A stretch of 38,050 nt of DNA from an uncultured beta proteobacterium (GCA_902826155.1 CADEDU010000001.1:51890-89939); one strand, 5' to 3'; shown: positions 16,116-25,231, counted from the stretch's first letter. Translations and numbers: made by a program. The notes: generated by a model not told the origin, from the letters alone.

Positions 16116-16967
16116 CTACCCCCTGACCTTCGGCGTCCACCGATACGCCTTCGCGCACGCCCCGCCCATCAACATCGCGCGCTCGCTTTCGTTCAATCGC
16201 TTGGTCAGGCGGAACGGCTCGACTGCCTGCTCATAGTTGACCACGGCGAACGCGCGAGTCCAATCGGTGCCCCAAAGACAGCGCTCGAAGCCCCACGCGT
16301 CGAACACGCGAGCGAGCGGATCCCAGATATCGTCGAACGGGTAGGGCTGGTGCGACAAGGTGCAGGCGCCGCTCACTTTGATCACCACGTTCTGGCGTTT
16401 GGCCAGATCGAGCACCTTCGGCAGATCAGCCCAGGGCTGCGGCGGCGCAGGCGGTGTGCGCGGCTGCATGATGCCCAGATGGTCGATGATGAATCGTGTC
16501 TCGGGGTGGCGGTCGATCAACGTCGTGCCTGCTTCGAGATTGCCCCAGCACAGCATGTTGACCGGAAGGTCGTAGCGCACCGCTGCGCGCAGGATGCGAT
16601 CGAGCCCCGGATCGGTCGGCGAGCGATCGCGGCCCGCCTCCTTGGTCAGCATGATGCGGATGCCGACCGCACCGGGCGTGTTTTTCCACTCGGCCACCAC
16701 GTCGGCCACCGCGGGGTCATCAGGGTCGACCGGCTTGACGATCGCCATCCGGCCCGGATGCTTGCGCTGCACCTCCACCGCGTAGCTCGCGTCGTAGCGA
16801 TAGAGCGACATGGCCGAGATGAAGATCGCGCCGTCGACGCCCACCTTATCCATCGCCGCGACCATCTCGTCGCCGGTGACATGGTCGGGCCAGTTCGGCA
16901 CGTTGTGCCACGGCCGCTGCGGGGTGTTGGCTTCGTAGGCGTGGACTTGGGAGTCGATGATGGGCAT
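16116..16967 (-). CDS. Amidohydrolase-2 family protein (lactonase-like)
   Basis: A 283-residue TIM-barrel protein resembling the 2-pyrone-4,6-dicarboxylate lactonase (LigI)-like branch. The N-terminus reads IIDSQVHAYE, so the first His of the usual HxH metal motif is Gln7, while His9 remains. Later candidates are His in FIIDHLGIMQPR and Asp in LWGTDWTRAF. Loss of the first His is seen in some family branches that work with few or no metals. ATG 16967 has AAGGAG seven bases upstream. It is the first gene of a two-gene amidohydrolase operon; co-transcription with the pentapeptide gene upstream (114 bp away) is possible. Confidence 0.87.
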   Translation of the reverse strand: MPIIDSQVHAYEANTPQRPWHNVPNWPDHVTGDEMVAAMDKVGVDGAIFISAMSLYRYDASYAVEVQRKHPGRMAIVKPVDPDDPAVADVVAEWKNTPGAVGIRIMLTKEAGRDRSPTDPGLDRILRAAVRYDLPVNMLCWGNLEAGTTLIDRHPETRFIIDHLGIMQPRTPPAPPQPWADLPKVLDLAKRQNVVIKVSGACTLSHQPYPFDDIWDPLARVFDAWGFERCLWGTDWTRAFAVVNYEQAVEPFRLTKRLNESERAMLMGGACAKAYRWTPKVRG

Positions 16968-17081
16968 TGGGGATCTCCTTTGTTCGAGTCGACTTTATAT
17001 CGTGCGGCTGAAGAAAGCGCGAACCAGTGCGGTGAGTTGACCGTTCCGGGTCGTGTGCTCCAGTCGTTCAGCTCCTGTTCT

Positions 17082-19307
17082 TCAGCCCTTGCGTTCCTTC
17101 GCCGTCGCCAACGCCGCCTGCAACTGCTCGATCAATGCGTCTTTCTCGCGCAGCGTCGCTTCCATATCCTGCGGCCGCTTCGATCGGGACTCCCATTCGC
17201 TGATCGGGGCGAGGATGGCCGCGTCGATGTTCTCGAGCAGGTCGTCCTTGCTCTGGTATTCGAACAGCGGCAGCACCCACGGGTAGGGCCGAAAGTGCTC
17301 GAACATCGCGTACTCACGCTGGCTGGCGAGGATGATCGGACGCACCGGCACCGAGGGCAGATGCGGAACGATGCTGGTGAGTTCCTGCGGAATGCTCTTG
17401 GCGTCGGTGATGTCCGCGACCACGAAGCGCGACATGTTGGCGAGCAGCTGCACCGTTTCGGTGAGGTCGCGGCCGGGGGCCTTGTCCCAGTCGAACACCA
17501 TCGGTACGAGGTTGCGCTCGCGCAGACGGTCCTTGATACCGTCGAGCACGGCCTTGCGGTCCTCGGTGAAGCGGCCGAGGATCAGCACGCCTTTGCCCGT
17601 CACCGTATCGATCACGTCGCGGATCTTCCGGTTGTGCAACATGAGGTAGATGAACTGGGCGACTTCGAGGTTATCGACGGTGATCGTTGCTTCGCCCTCG
17701 GGCGTGATCACCAGATTCGACTGATCCTTGACTCGATTCAGCTCGAGGCCCCAGGCGGCCACGCCGTAGACCTTGCAACCCGAGAGCGAAGCGTCGTCGA
17801 GCACGGTCTCGATCATCGAAGCCTGTTCGAGATTCGCGCCGGTGAGGTCGGCGCCGGTGAGAACGGCCTTGGACAGATTGGCGCGATTCAATCTGGCACC
17901 GCGAAGTGACGCGTGCGCGAGATCGGCGTCACGCAGATCGGCGCTCCACAGACTGGATTCGGCGAGATTGGCCTGGGCGAGGTGCGCCCCTTTGAGGGCG
18001 GCCTCGTCCAGCCAGGCCTGCGTGAGGTTGGCGCCGGTCAGATCGGCGTTGTAGAGCTTGGTGCCATTCAGGTATGCCATGGAAAGATCGGCTCGGGCGA
18101 GGTTTGCCGCCAACATCCAGGCTTCGTTCAAATTGGCGCCGATGAGCGATGCGCCGCTCAGATTGACCTTTTGGGCGTTTGCTTTCGTGAGTATCGCGAT
18201 ATCGAGACGGGCACCAGAGAGATTGGCATCGAAGAGCCTGGCCTCGCCAAGATGTGCATGGCTGAGGTTCGCGCCCGACAGATTGGCGTCGCTCATGTAG
18301 GCACGAGTCAGGTTGGCTTGGTGCAGATTGGCGAGACTGAAATCCGCTCGCCCCGCGCTGACGTCCACGAGTTGAGCCCGATCGAGATTGCACCCGGCGA
18401 GGTTGGCCTCACCCAGGTCAAGGCCGATGAGATTCGCGCCGGCGAGATCGGGTTCGATCGAAGGGTTTGCGGTACGCCATGCATTCCAAGCGTCCACGCC
18501 TCGATATAGACGAAGCAGATGTTCCGGATTGCCCTCGAAGAGGTACGCACCACTGAGATCGGCCTCGCCCATATCCGGCACGCCCGAGATGCGTGCTTGA
18601 CGCAGATCGGCGCCATGGAATTGCGCACCTTCCAGGCTCGACCATTCGAGGTTGGCCTCCACGAGATTGGCAGTCGTGAGGTTGGCCTTTCCGAGGCCAG
18701 CCTGAGTGAGGTCTGCGCGCGCCAAGTTTGCGTTACCCAGATTGGCGAGCGACAGGTGCGCCTTAATCAGGCAAGCGCCCGAGAGATCTGCCGCCTGGAG
18801 ATTGGCGCCCAGTAGATTGAACTCCCGCAGATCCGCGCCCGCCAGATCGGCGCCGAACAACATCGGAAACTCTGGTGTCCGCGCACGCCAGTCATTCCAT
18901 GCTTCGACGCCACGACGCAGCATCGCGAGATGCTCCTCGTTGCCTCGGAACAGATCGGTCCAGCCTGCGGCGGCAAGCTGAGTTCGGTTCAAGCTTGAAG
19001 CAATGTTCTTCGCACCACGCAGATTCGCATTGCTGAAATCTGCGCCTGGCGCGAAAGCCTGATCCAGATCGGCCGCCGAGACATCGGCGCCGCGCAAGTC
19101 GGCGCAGACCAGTTTTGCTCTGCGCAGGATCGCGCCGGCGAGACAGGCACGACTGAGATCGGCTTGCGTGAAATCGGCCCCGCTCAGATCGAGCCCGGTG
19201 AGATCCGCGCCGGCGAGATCGGGAGCAGCGATCAGTTTCTCGTATCGCCAGGCATTCCACGCATCGACGCCTTCTTTCAACTTCGACAGGTGTCTAGGGT
19301 CGGCCAT
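17082..19307 (-). CDS. Three-module pentapeptide-repeat protein with C-terminal Rossmann/TIR-like domain
   Basis: A 741-residue protein. It is built from three modules, each opened by a cap HL..L..GV.AWN.WR (residues 6-21, 126-141 and 263-278) and followed by pentapeptide repeats of the A(D/N)LxxA type, the last run reaching about residue 510. Pentapeptide repeats fold as a right-handed square beta-helix. Residues 530-741 form a separate domain: VDNLEVAQFIYLML, then GVLILGRFTEDRKAVLDGIK, PMVFDWDK, TETVQLLANMSRFVVADITDA and a C-terminal coiled coil (EATLREKDALIEQLQAALA). The alternating beta-strand/helix pattern suggests a Rossmann or TIR-like nucleotide-binding fold. This architecture occurs elsewhere, notably in cyanobacteria (from memory), but its function is unclear. 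No gyrase-related partner or transporter is next to it. Confidence 0.88.
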   Translation of the reverse strand: MADPRHLSKLKEGVDAWNAWRYEKLIAAPDLAGADLTGLDLSGADFTQADLSRACLAGAILRRAKLVCADLRGADVSAADLDQAFAPGADFSNANLRGAKNIASSLNRTQLAAAGWTDLFRGNEEHLAMLRRGVEAWNDWRARTPEFPMLFGADLAGADLREFNLLGANLQAADLSGACLIKAHLSLANLGNANLARADLTQAGLGKANLTTANLVEANLEWSSLEGAQFHGADLRQARISGVPDMGEADLSGAYLFEGNPEHLLRLYRGVDAWNAWRTANPSIEPDLAGANLIGLDLGEANLAGCNLDRAQLVDVSAGRADFSLANLHQANLTRAYMSDANLSGANLSHAHLGEARLFDANLSGARLDIAILTKANAQKVNLSGASLIGANLNEAWMLAANLARADLSMAYLNGTKLYNADLTGANLTQAWLDEAALKGAHLAQANLAESSLWSADLRDADLAHASLRGARLNRANLSKAVLTGADLTGANLEQASMIETVLDDASLSGCKVYGVAAWGLELNRVKDQSNLVITPEGEATITVDNLEVAQFIYLMLHNRKIRDVIDTVTGKGVLILGRFTEDRKAVLDGIKDRLRERNLVPMVFDWDKAPGRDLTETVQLLANMSRFVVADITDAKSIPQELTSIVPHLPSVPVRPIILASQREYAMFEHFRPYPWVLPLFEYQSKDDLLENIDAAILAPISEWESRSKRPQDMEATLREKDALIEQLQAALATAKERKG

Positions 19308-19356
19308 ACCTATTTCTCACCGCGTCTTCGCCGGATCGCGTGGCGCATCGATCTAC

Positions 19357-20349
19357 TCACGTCGGCCGGCGTCGCCGCCAATGTTCCGCATTCACAGCGC
19401 CACGCGGCACCCGGCCCGCGACGATCTCGCGCGCCTGCTCGACCGTTTCGAGCGATTGATGCTCGATCGCCGGCGGCGTGAGACCAGCAGTGTGCGGCGT
19501 GGCCAGCACGTCAGTGCGCGCAGCCAACCGCGGCGTCGGCATCTGATCGGGCGCACGTCCGACGTCCATCGCGCAGCCGGCGAGGTGTCCGCTGGCCAAC
19601 GCGGCTTCGAGCGCGGCTTCATCGACGAGATTACCGCGCGACACGTTGATGAAAAACGCCCCGCGCTTCATCCGCGCGAATGCGGCAGCATTCATCATGC
19701 TCTCGGTTTCTTCGGTGGCCACCGCAAGCGGCACGACGAAATCGGCCTGCTCCAGCAGCGCCTCGAAGGGTTCGGCTTCGATGTCCGCAACGCGCGCGAG
19801 ATCGGCCACGTACGGATCGTGCACCAGCACGCGCATTCCCAACGCCCGGCCGACGCGCGCAACCTCGCGGCCGATCGCACCGAATCCGATCACCCCGAGC
19901 GTGCTCCCGCGCAACTCGCGCCCCATCGATGCGTGCGGCGGCTGGCCGGCACGGTAGGCGATGGTCGAGCGGGTGATGCCGCGCGCGAGATCGACCATGA
20001 ATCCCACGACCATCTCGCTCACCGCAGCGACGAACCCGGCGCTGGCTTGTGTGACGAGCACGCCCGCGCGACTGGCGGCTTCGACGTCGATATTGCGAAT
20101 ATCGATCGCGCAGCGCAGAAACGCGACCAGACGCGGCAGCCGCTCGAACAGCGCTGCCGGAGCCGGGCTCTGCCGATACGAAACGACGAGATCGCAGTCC
20201 TGCGCGGCAGCGATCAGCGCTTCGCCTTCGAGCGATTGCGGCCCGGCGTGCAAGCGCACTTCGCCGACCGATTGCAGGCCACGCAGCGCGCGCTCGCCGT
20301 AGTAGTTGGCGAGTGCATCGGGAGAATGCGTCAGCAGGATCGTGGCCAT
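19357..20349 (-). CDS. D-2-hydroxyacid dehydrogenase (NAD-dependent)
   Basis: A 330-residue oxidoreductase of the D-isomer 2-hydroxyacid dehydrogenase family, reducing 2-keto acids or the reverse. The NAD-binding motif is GFGAIG (155-160) followed by Asp178 in VHDPY. Active-site Arg238 lies in INVSRGNLVDE and His286 in TPHTAGL. The usual catalytic Glu region (DVFxxEP) reads MDVGRAPDQMP, so the Glu position is replaced, perhaps by Asp268; this variant is shared by a subset of homologues as far as I recall. ATG 20349 is chosen at MATILLTHSPD; the frame runs open to 20490. It diverges from the MmgE/PrpD gene across 244 bp. Confidence 0.9.
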   Translation of the reverse strand: MATILLTHSPDALANYYGERALRGLQSVGEVRLHAGPQSLEGEALIAAAQDCDLVVSYRQSPAPAALFERLPRLVAFLRCAIDIRNIDVEAASRAGVLVTQASAGFVAAVSEMVVGFMVDLARGITRSTIAYRAGQPPHASMGRELRGSTLGVIGFGAIGREVARVGRALGMRVLVHDPYVADLARVADIEAEPFEALLEQADFVVPLAVATEETESMMNAAAFARMKRGAFFINVSRGNLVDEAALEAALASGHLAGCAMDVGRAPDQMPTPRLAARTDVLATPHTAGLTPPAIEHQSLETVEQAREIVAGRVPRGAVNAEHWRRRRPT

Positions 20350-20593
20350 GCAGGGGCGCGATGTCGGGGGAAGGCGATGGGAAAGCAAGCAGGAGGCATT
20401 GGATGCTACGCCGAGCGCGACTTGCGCTGACGCATTCGTCCCGCGACAGGAGAGCGTCCAACAAGGCCCCAGCACTGTGTGACCGCGCAATTGCCAGGGA
20501 TGTAATCTGCGCCGGGCGTGTTTCGGTCCCGCGACTTGACTGCAGTGCCCACGCCGCAGTGCTCACCCAACAGCCGCCACTTCAGGAGAACGC

Positions 20594-21940
20594 ATGCTCG
20601 ACGTTACACGCGAAGTCGTGCGATACGCGCTGGACTCGCACTGGTCTGATCTGCCCTCGGCGGTCCAGCACGAAGCGAAGCGTGCGTTCCTCAATTGGGT
20701 TGGTTGCGCCGTCGGCGGATCGTCGCATCCGGCGGTCGCGGCCGGGCACGCGGCGCTGGCGGATATCGCGGGCCCGCCGCAGGCCACTGTGCTCGGCCTG
20801 GGCGCGCGAACCGACATCGCCCATGCTGCGCTGCTCAACGGCATGAGTGCGAGCGCGCATGCGTTCGACGATACCCACCTGCCTACGGTTGCGCATCCCA
20901 CTGCTCCGGCTGCCGCCGCGTTGCTCGCGCTCGCCGAACGCCAGCCGATATCCGGCGCGGATTTCCTCCACGCGCTGGTGCTCGCGAACGAGCTGCAGTG
21001 CCGTCTGAGCAACGCGCTTGTCGTGGCCCCGGCGCACTGCCACGTCGGCTTCTACATGTCGGGCATCACCGGTGCATTCGGTGTGGCGGCGGGTGCGGGC
21101 CGGCTGCTCGGACTCGACGCCCAGCGGATGACCTGGGCACTGGGAATTGGCACCGCGCAGGCGAGCGGTCATCGTGCCACGCACGCGTCAATGTCGAGCG
21201 CGTTCGTTCCGGGTCATGCCGGGCGCTGTGGCCTGGTCGCCGCGCTCATGGCCACACGCGGCTTTACCTGCCCGGAGCATTTTCTCGAGGGGCGCAACGG
21301 CTTCGCAGACGTGTTCGGCGCGCCGGCACACCTTCCCGCGCTGACCGATCGTCTCGGCGATCACTTTGAATGCCTGGCAGTGGCGTCCAAGCCGTATCCG
21401 TCGGGCGTGTTCACGCATCCGGTGATCGAAGCGTGCCTCGCACTGCGCGCGCAGGCGGGCGTGGAGCCAGCGACGATCGAGCGCGTCGAGTTGCGCCTGC
21501 ATCGGCTGGCCCTCGGACTCACCGGCAAACCCGAGCCACGAGACGGCTACGACGCGCAGGTGAGCATCTTCCATTGGGCGGCTGCCGCGCTGGTGCGCAA
21601 CGCGGCAGGTTTGCGCGAAGCAAGCGATGCGGCCGTGAGCGATGCGGAGATCGTCGCGATGCGCCGGCGCATCAGCGCGACCGAAGATGCATCGGTGCAG
21701 GGCGATGAGGCAATCGCGACCGCGACGTTGCGCGACGGCTCGACGCGACGCGTGCACATCGAGCATTGCCTGGGCAGTGCGGCACGGCCGCTCACTGATG
21801 GCGCCCTCGAAGCCAAGTTTCGCGCGCAACTGGTCGAAGTCGTGCCGCCAGCCCGTGTGCAATCGTTGATCGAGGCAATCTGGAATCTTCCTGCTGCGGC
21901 CGACGTCAGCCGAATCGCACCGGGAATCTGGGGACGCTAA
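20594..21940 (+). CDS. MmgE/PrpD family protein
   Basis: A 448-residue protein of the family that includes 2-methylcitrate dehydratase (PrpD) and cis-aconitate decarboxylase. Recognisable segments are AKRAFLNWVGCAVGGSSHPA, SAHAFDDTHLPTVAHPTAPA, AHCHVGFYMSGITGAFGVAAGAGRLLGLD and KPYPSGVFTHPVIEA. The HPTAP stretch and the KPYP motif are standard. The substrate is likely a tricarboxylate or a related hydroxy acid. ATG 20594 has AGGAG just upstream. The Bug receptor gene begins 19 bp downstream, a common pairing in Burkholderiales that suggests uptake and metabolism of the same carboxylate. Confidence 0.92.
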   Translation: MLDVTREVVRYALDSHWSDLPSAVQHEAKRAFLNWVGCAVGGSSHPAVAAGHAALADIAGPPQATVLGLGARTDIAHAALLNGMSASAHAFDDTHLPTVAHPTAPAAAALLALAERQPISGADFLHALVLANELQCRLSNALVVAPAHCHVGFYMSGITGAFGVAAGAGRLLGLDAQRMTWALGIGTAQASGHRATHASMSSAFVPGHAGRCGLVAALMATRGFTCPEHFLEGRNGFADVFGAPAHLPALTDRLGDHFECLAVASKPYPSGVFTHPVIEACLALRAQAGVEPATIERVELRLHRLALGLTGKPEPRDGYDAQVSIFHWAAAALVRNAAGLREASDAAVSDAEIVAMRRRISATEDASVQGDEAIATATLRDGSTRRVHIEHCLGSAARPLTDGALEAKFRAQLVEVVPPARVQSLIEAIWNLPAAADVSRIAPGIWGR

Positions 21941-21959
21941 TGCAAACAAGGAGGATCCG

Positions 21960-22946
21960 ATGATGATTCTGTCGAGGCGAGCAGTCGTCGCGCTGTGCAC
22001 GCTCGTGTTTGCAATAGGCGCCACGCAGGCCGCCGCGCAGGAGACTGCTTATCCGCGCCGGACGGTGCACCTGGTCGTGCCTTACGCAGCCGGTGGCGCG
22101 ACCGACGTGCTGGCGCGCATCGTCGCCGAGGCGATGAGCGCACGCATCGGCCAGACCATGATCGTGGAGAACAAACCCGGCGGGGGCACCGTGCTTGCGA
22201 CCGGATTGGTGGCCAAGGCCGCGCCCGACGGTTACCAGCTGCTGTTCACGACGCTCGCCCATTCGATCAACGCGAGCCTGCGCAAGTCACTGCCGTACGA
22301 TTCGCTCGCCGACTTCGAGTTCATCGGCAAGTTCGGCCAGTTGAGCTTCGCGATCATCGTCAATCCGCAGCTCGGTGTGAATGATCTGAACGGACTGCTC
22401 GCGCTGCTGCGGTCGAATCCGGGCAAACAACAGTACGGTTCGGCCGGCGTGGGCTCGCCGATGCATCTGGGCGTGGAGCTGCTCAAGAGCCTCACGAAAG
22501 CGGAGGCCGCGCACGTTCCCTACAAAGGCGAAAGCGCCGCGCTCGCCGACCTGCTTGGCGGCCGGGTCACCTTCATGCTGTGCTCGGTGCCGACCTGCAC
22601 CACGCGCATCAAGGAGGGCGCGGTCAAGGCGCTCGTGCTGGCGGCCGCCGCGCGTTCCACGCTCGTGCCCGACGTGCCGAGCGCGCCGGAGGCGGGCGTG
22701 CCAGGCTTCGAGACCTACACCTGGTTCATGATGGCTGCGCCCAAGGGCACGCCCCGCACGGTCATCGACCGTCTGAGCCGTGCGATCAACGACGTGCTGC
22801 AGGACAAGACCGTGCTCGCCCGAATGGCCGGGCTCGGTATCGAGGCCGATGCGTCATCGACCCCAGAAGGCACCCGCATGCACGTGCAGCGCGAGATCGA
22901 CAAGTGGCGCCCGATCGTGATCGCTACCGGCGCGACGTCCGATTGA
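21960..22946 (+). CDS. Bug/TctC-family periplasmic solute receptor
   Basis: A 328-residue extracytoplasmic receptor of the tripartite tricarboxylate transporter family. The signal peptide runs to about residue 23-24 (AAAQET). The mature start YPRRTVHLVVPYAAGGATDV is the family hallmark, followed by VENKPGGGTVLATGLVAKAAPDGY, NPQLGVNDLNGLLAL, HVPYKGESAALADLLGGRVTFM and the C-terminal PKGTPRTVIDRLSRAIND. ATG 21960 follows AAGGAGG, an ideal ribosome binding site. No TctA or TctB gene is adjacent, so it is an orphan receptor that would need membrane subunits encoded elsewhere, possibly those at 33669-35705. The ligand is unknown. Confidence 0.93.
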   Translation: MMILSRRAVVALCTLVFAIGATQAAAQETAYPRRTVHLVVPYAAGGATDVLARIVAEAMSARIGQTMIVENKPGGGTVLATGLVAKAAPDGYQLLFTTLAHSINASLRKSLPYDSLADFEFIGKFGQLSFAIIVNPQLGVNDLNGLLALLRSNPGKQQYGSAGVGSPMHLGVELLKSLTKAEAAHVPYKGESAALADLLGGRVTFMLCSVPTCTTRIKEGAVKALVLAAAARSTLVPDVPSAPEAGVPGFETYTWFMMAAPKGTPRTVIDRLSRAINDVLQDKTVLARMAGLGIEADASSTPEGTRMHVQREIDKWRPIVIATGATSD

Positions 22947-23048
22947 GACAGCGTCTCAGATCGAGCAAGCCCAAGCCCTGACTGCGCGCGATGGCGCTAT
23001 TCTTCCCGCGCCCGCCCAAGGATGCGCGGGTCACCGAAGGAGCGACGC

Positions 23049-23753
23049 ATGGAACGCAAGGACCTTCGCATCAAATCGTCGGACGGCAACGGCGAGTTCG
23101 GCTGTTACCTGGTCGCGCCTGCCGGCAGCGGCAAAGTGCCCGCAATCGTGCTCGCCTCGGCGATCCACGGCGTGACCGAGGAGCTGAAATCGATTGCCGA
23201 CGAATTCGCGGCGGCCGGCTATCTCGCTGCGGCACCTGATCTGTTCTGGCGGACGGTTCCCGGTCCGCTTGCTCGCGACGATCCGCGCACCACGCCACGC
23301 GGCCAACCGCGCCTGGAAGTCATCGCCAAGGGCGAGACCGACATGCGCGACACGCTCGCGATGATTCATGCGCATTCGCGTTCGAACGGCAAGGCCGCTG
23401 CGATCGGTTTCTGCTTCGGCGGGCCGTATGCCGCGATCGGCCCGGTGCGCCTCGGTTACGACGCCGGAGTGTCGTGCCATGGCACGCAGATGCTCGACTA
23501 CATTGACGTCGCAACTTCGGTGTCGGGCAAACCGGTGTGCATCATCTGGGGCGATGCCGATCATGCCGCGCCGCCGCCGGTGATCGACGCGTACCGAGCG
23601 CTCGCCGCTCGTAACAGCAACATCGCGCTGCACGTGTTTCCAGGTGTGAAGCACGGGTACATGATGCGCGACGCGCCGCAGGCGTTTGATGCGAAGACGC
23701 GCGAGTTCTCGATGCAGCAGGCGCTGGCGATCCTGGCTGGCCTGCGATCGTAA
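23049..23753 (+). CDS. Dienelactone hydrolase family protein
   Basis: A 234-residue alpha/beta hydrolase. The nucleophile elbow is GFCFGG with Cys as nucleophile, as in dienelactone hydrolases. The acid residue lies in IIWGDADHAAPP and the His in PGVKHGYMM. The middle segment AAGYLAAAPDLFWRTVPG is typical. Members hydrolyse cyclic esters such as dienelactones from aromatic ring cleavage, but many have unknown substrates. ATG 23049 has AAGGAG upstream. It lies 102 bp after the Bug gene and just before the serine hydrolase gene, on the same strand. There is no signal peptide, so it is cytoplasmic. Confidence 0.9.
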   Translation: MERKDLRIKSSDGNGEFGCYLVAPAGSGKVPAIVLASAIHGVTEELKSIADEFAAAGYLAAAPDLFWRTVPGPLARDDPRTTPRGQPRLEVIAKGETDMRDTLAMIHAHSRSNGKAAAIGFCFGGPYAAIGPVRLGYDAGVSCHGTQMLDYIDVATSVSGKPVCIIWGDADHAAPPPVIDAYRALAARNSNIALHVFPGVKHGYMMRDAPQAFDAKTREFSMQQALAILAGLRS

Positions 23754-23836
23754 TTGCTTGCTTATGCGCGCTTGTCTGGTTCATCGCCGCTATCGACGAT
23801 GCGTTCGCCCAATCCGCGCGACCGGCGCGTGATGCC

Positions 23837-25231
23837 ATGCTAGCGCGCGCGAAAGCACTCGAACTTCCGACTGCGTACACCCCGCCGCCCGGCGACCCGC
23901 AGCTGCACTACGCTGCCGGATACGCACGCATCATGTGCACGGCCGTGTTCGTCACCGGGCTCGATCCGGACTTTGCCGCGGTCAACGTCGGGCATTTCAT
24001 CAGCCCGGATGCGGAGCGTGCGAAGGTCGGCAAGCCGGTGATCGACTACGCCACGCGCAGCGTCCACGTGACGCTGCCTAACGGCGTGCGGCGCACGGCG
24101 CGACATTATGGTGACCAGGGCTGCGTGATCCTCCCGCTCGGTGCCGATGCGGTGAACTTCACGCCGGTGAAGGTGGTGAGTCATCTGCCCGACGCAGCGA
24201 CGCAACCCTGGCCGATGGGCGATCTGCTGCACGGCGATCCTCCCGCACGCGGCATCGATCTGGCGAAAGTGCGCGAGGCTGTCGCTGCCGCCTACGCCTA
24301 TCCCGATGAAATGACGGCCGCGTTCGTCGTGACCTGGAAAGGCCAACTCGTGGGCGAGCGCTACGGCGAGGGGATCACCGCGCTCACGTCGCTCGAGAGC
24401 TGGTCGATGGGCAAGAGTCTCACCGCGACGCTGATGGGCGTGTTGTTGCGGCAGGGCGAATATCAACTCTGGCAGCCGGCGCCGATACCGGAGTGGCAAT
24501 CGCCAGGCGATGCGCGCGCCAGGATTCGCATCGGCGACATCCTGCAGATGTCGAGCGGTCTGCGGATTCGTGCCGAGCAAGACCCCGACTACGATCCGCG
24601 CGCCGGCTATCCCGACCATCTCTACTACTACACGAGCGGCGACAACGCGTTCAAGTACGCGGCCACGCGTCCGCAGCAGTGGCCGCCGGGCATGGTCGGT
24701 CGATACCGGAACACCGATCCTGTGCTGATCAATTATCTGGTGCGCCTGGCGGTGGAGAAGCGCGGCGAGGAGTATTTCTCTTTCCCGCAGCGCGCGTTGT
24801 TCGACAAGATCGGCGTGCGCACGATGGTGATCGACACCGATCCGTTCGGAAATTTTCTCCTGCAAGGATCTGAGACGGCGTCCGCGCGCGATTGGGCACG
24901 CCTTGGCAATCTCTACCTGCACGATGGCGTTGCGAACGGCGAGCGCATTCTCCCCGAGGGCTATGCCAAATTCGTGAGTACGCTTGCGCCCGCGTGGATC
25001 GCCGACGGACGCCCCATCTACGGCGGCTTCTTCTGGATCAACGGCGACGGTGCGCTACCAATTCCGCGCGAGGCCTATCGTATGGCGGGCGCCGGCGGCC
25101 AGACGACGATCATCATTCCTTCGCACGATCTCGTCGTCGTGCGCCTCGGTCACTTCAAAGGCTCGCTCGCCGGAACGAGAGGGTTGCACAAGGCGCTGTC
25201 GATACTGATGGGGGCGGTGAGGGGGAAGTAG
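23837..25231 (+). CDS. SxxK serine hydrolase (beta-lactamase class C-like)
   Basis: A 464-residue protein of the Beta-lactamase/PBP4* esterase type. Catalytic motifs are S190-M-G-K193 in SWSMGKSL, Y290-R-N292 in GRYRNTDP, and a C-terminal AGGQTTIIIPSHDLVVVRLG. Residues 1-150 are an extra N-terminal region. Family members are esterases, amidases or D-aminopeptidases. ATG 23837 is the first standard start in this frame. However, the in-frame codons upstream (about 23753-23836) would encode a convincing signal peptide, IACLCALVWFIAAIDDAFAQ, with no ATG, GTG or TTG before it; ATT 23753 is the only start-like codon. Either a rare start or a 5' frameshift is likely, and the real protein is probably exported. 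Confidence 0.85.
   Translation: MLARAKALELPTAYTPPPGDPQLHYAAGYARIMCTAVFVTGLDPDFAAVNVGHFISPDAERAKVGKPVIDYATRSVHVTLPNGVRRTARHYGDQGCVILPLGADAVNFTPVKVVSHLPDAATQPWPMGDLLHGDPPARGIDLAKVREAVAAAYAYPDEMTAAFVVTWKGQLVGERYGEGITALTSLESWSMGKSLTATLMGVLLRQGEYQLWQPAPIPEWQSPGDARARIRIGDILQMSSGLRIRAEQDPDYDPRAGYPDHLYYYTSGDNAFKYAATRPQQWPPGMVGRYRNTDPVLINYLVRLAVEKRGEEYFSFPQRALFDKIGVRTMVIDTDPFGNFLLQGSETASARDWARLGNLYLHDGVANGERILPEGYAKFVSTLAPAWIADGRPIYGGFFWINGDGALPIPREAYRMAGAGGQTTIIIPSHDLVVVRLGHFKGSLAGTRGLHKALSILMGAVRGK

Noticed and set aside
16089..17909. 606-codon plus-strand open frame across the amidohydrolase and pentapeptide genes
   Set aside because: It is antisense to two genes with clear family motifs. Its His/Arg-rich composition and lack of any domain mark it as a shadow.
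17913..18815. Plus-strand frames with repeated EIGAGEIG-type sequence
   Set aside because: They are the complementary reading of the pentapeptide repeats and inherit their periodicity; not a repeat protein of their own.
24397..24420. Antibiotic-resistance beta-lactamase
   Set aside because: The SxxK and YxN motifs define a broad esterase/peptidase group; nothing points to beta-lactam hydrolysis, and the N-terminal region is not that of a class C enzyme.
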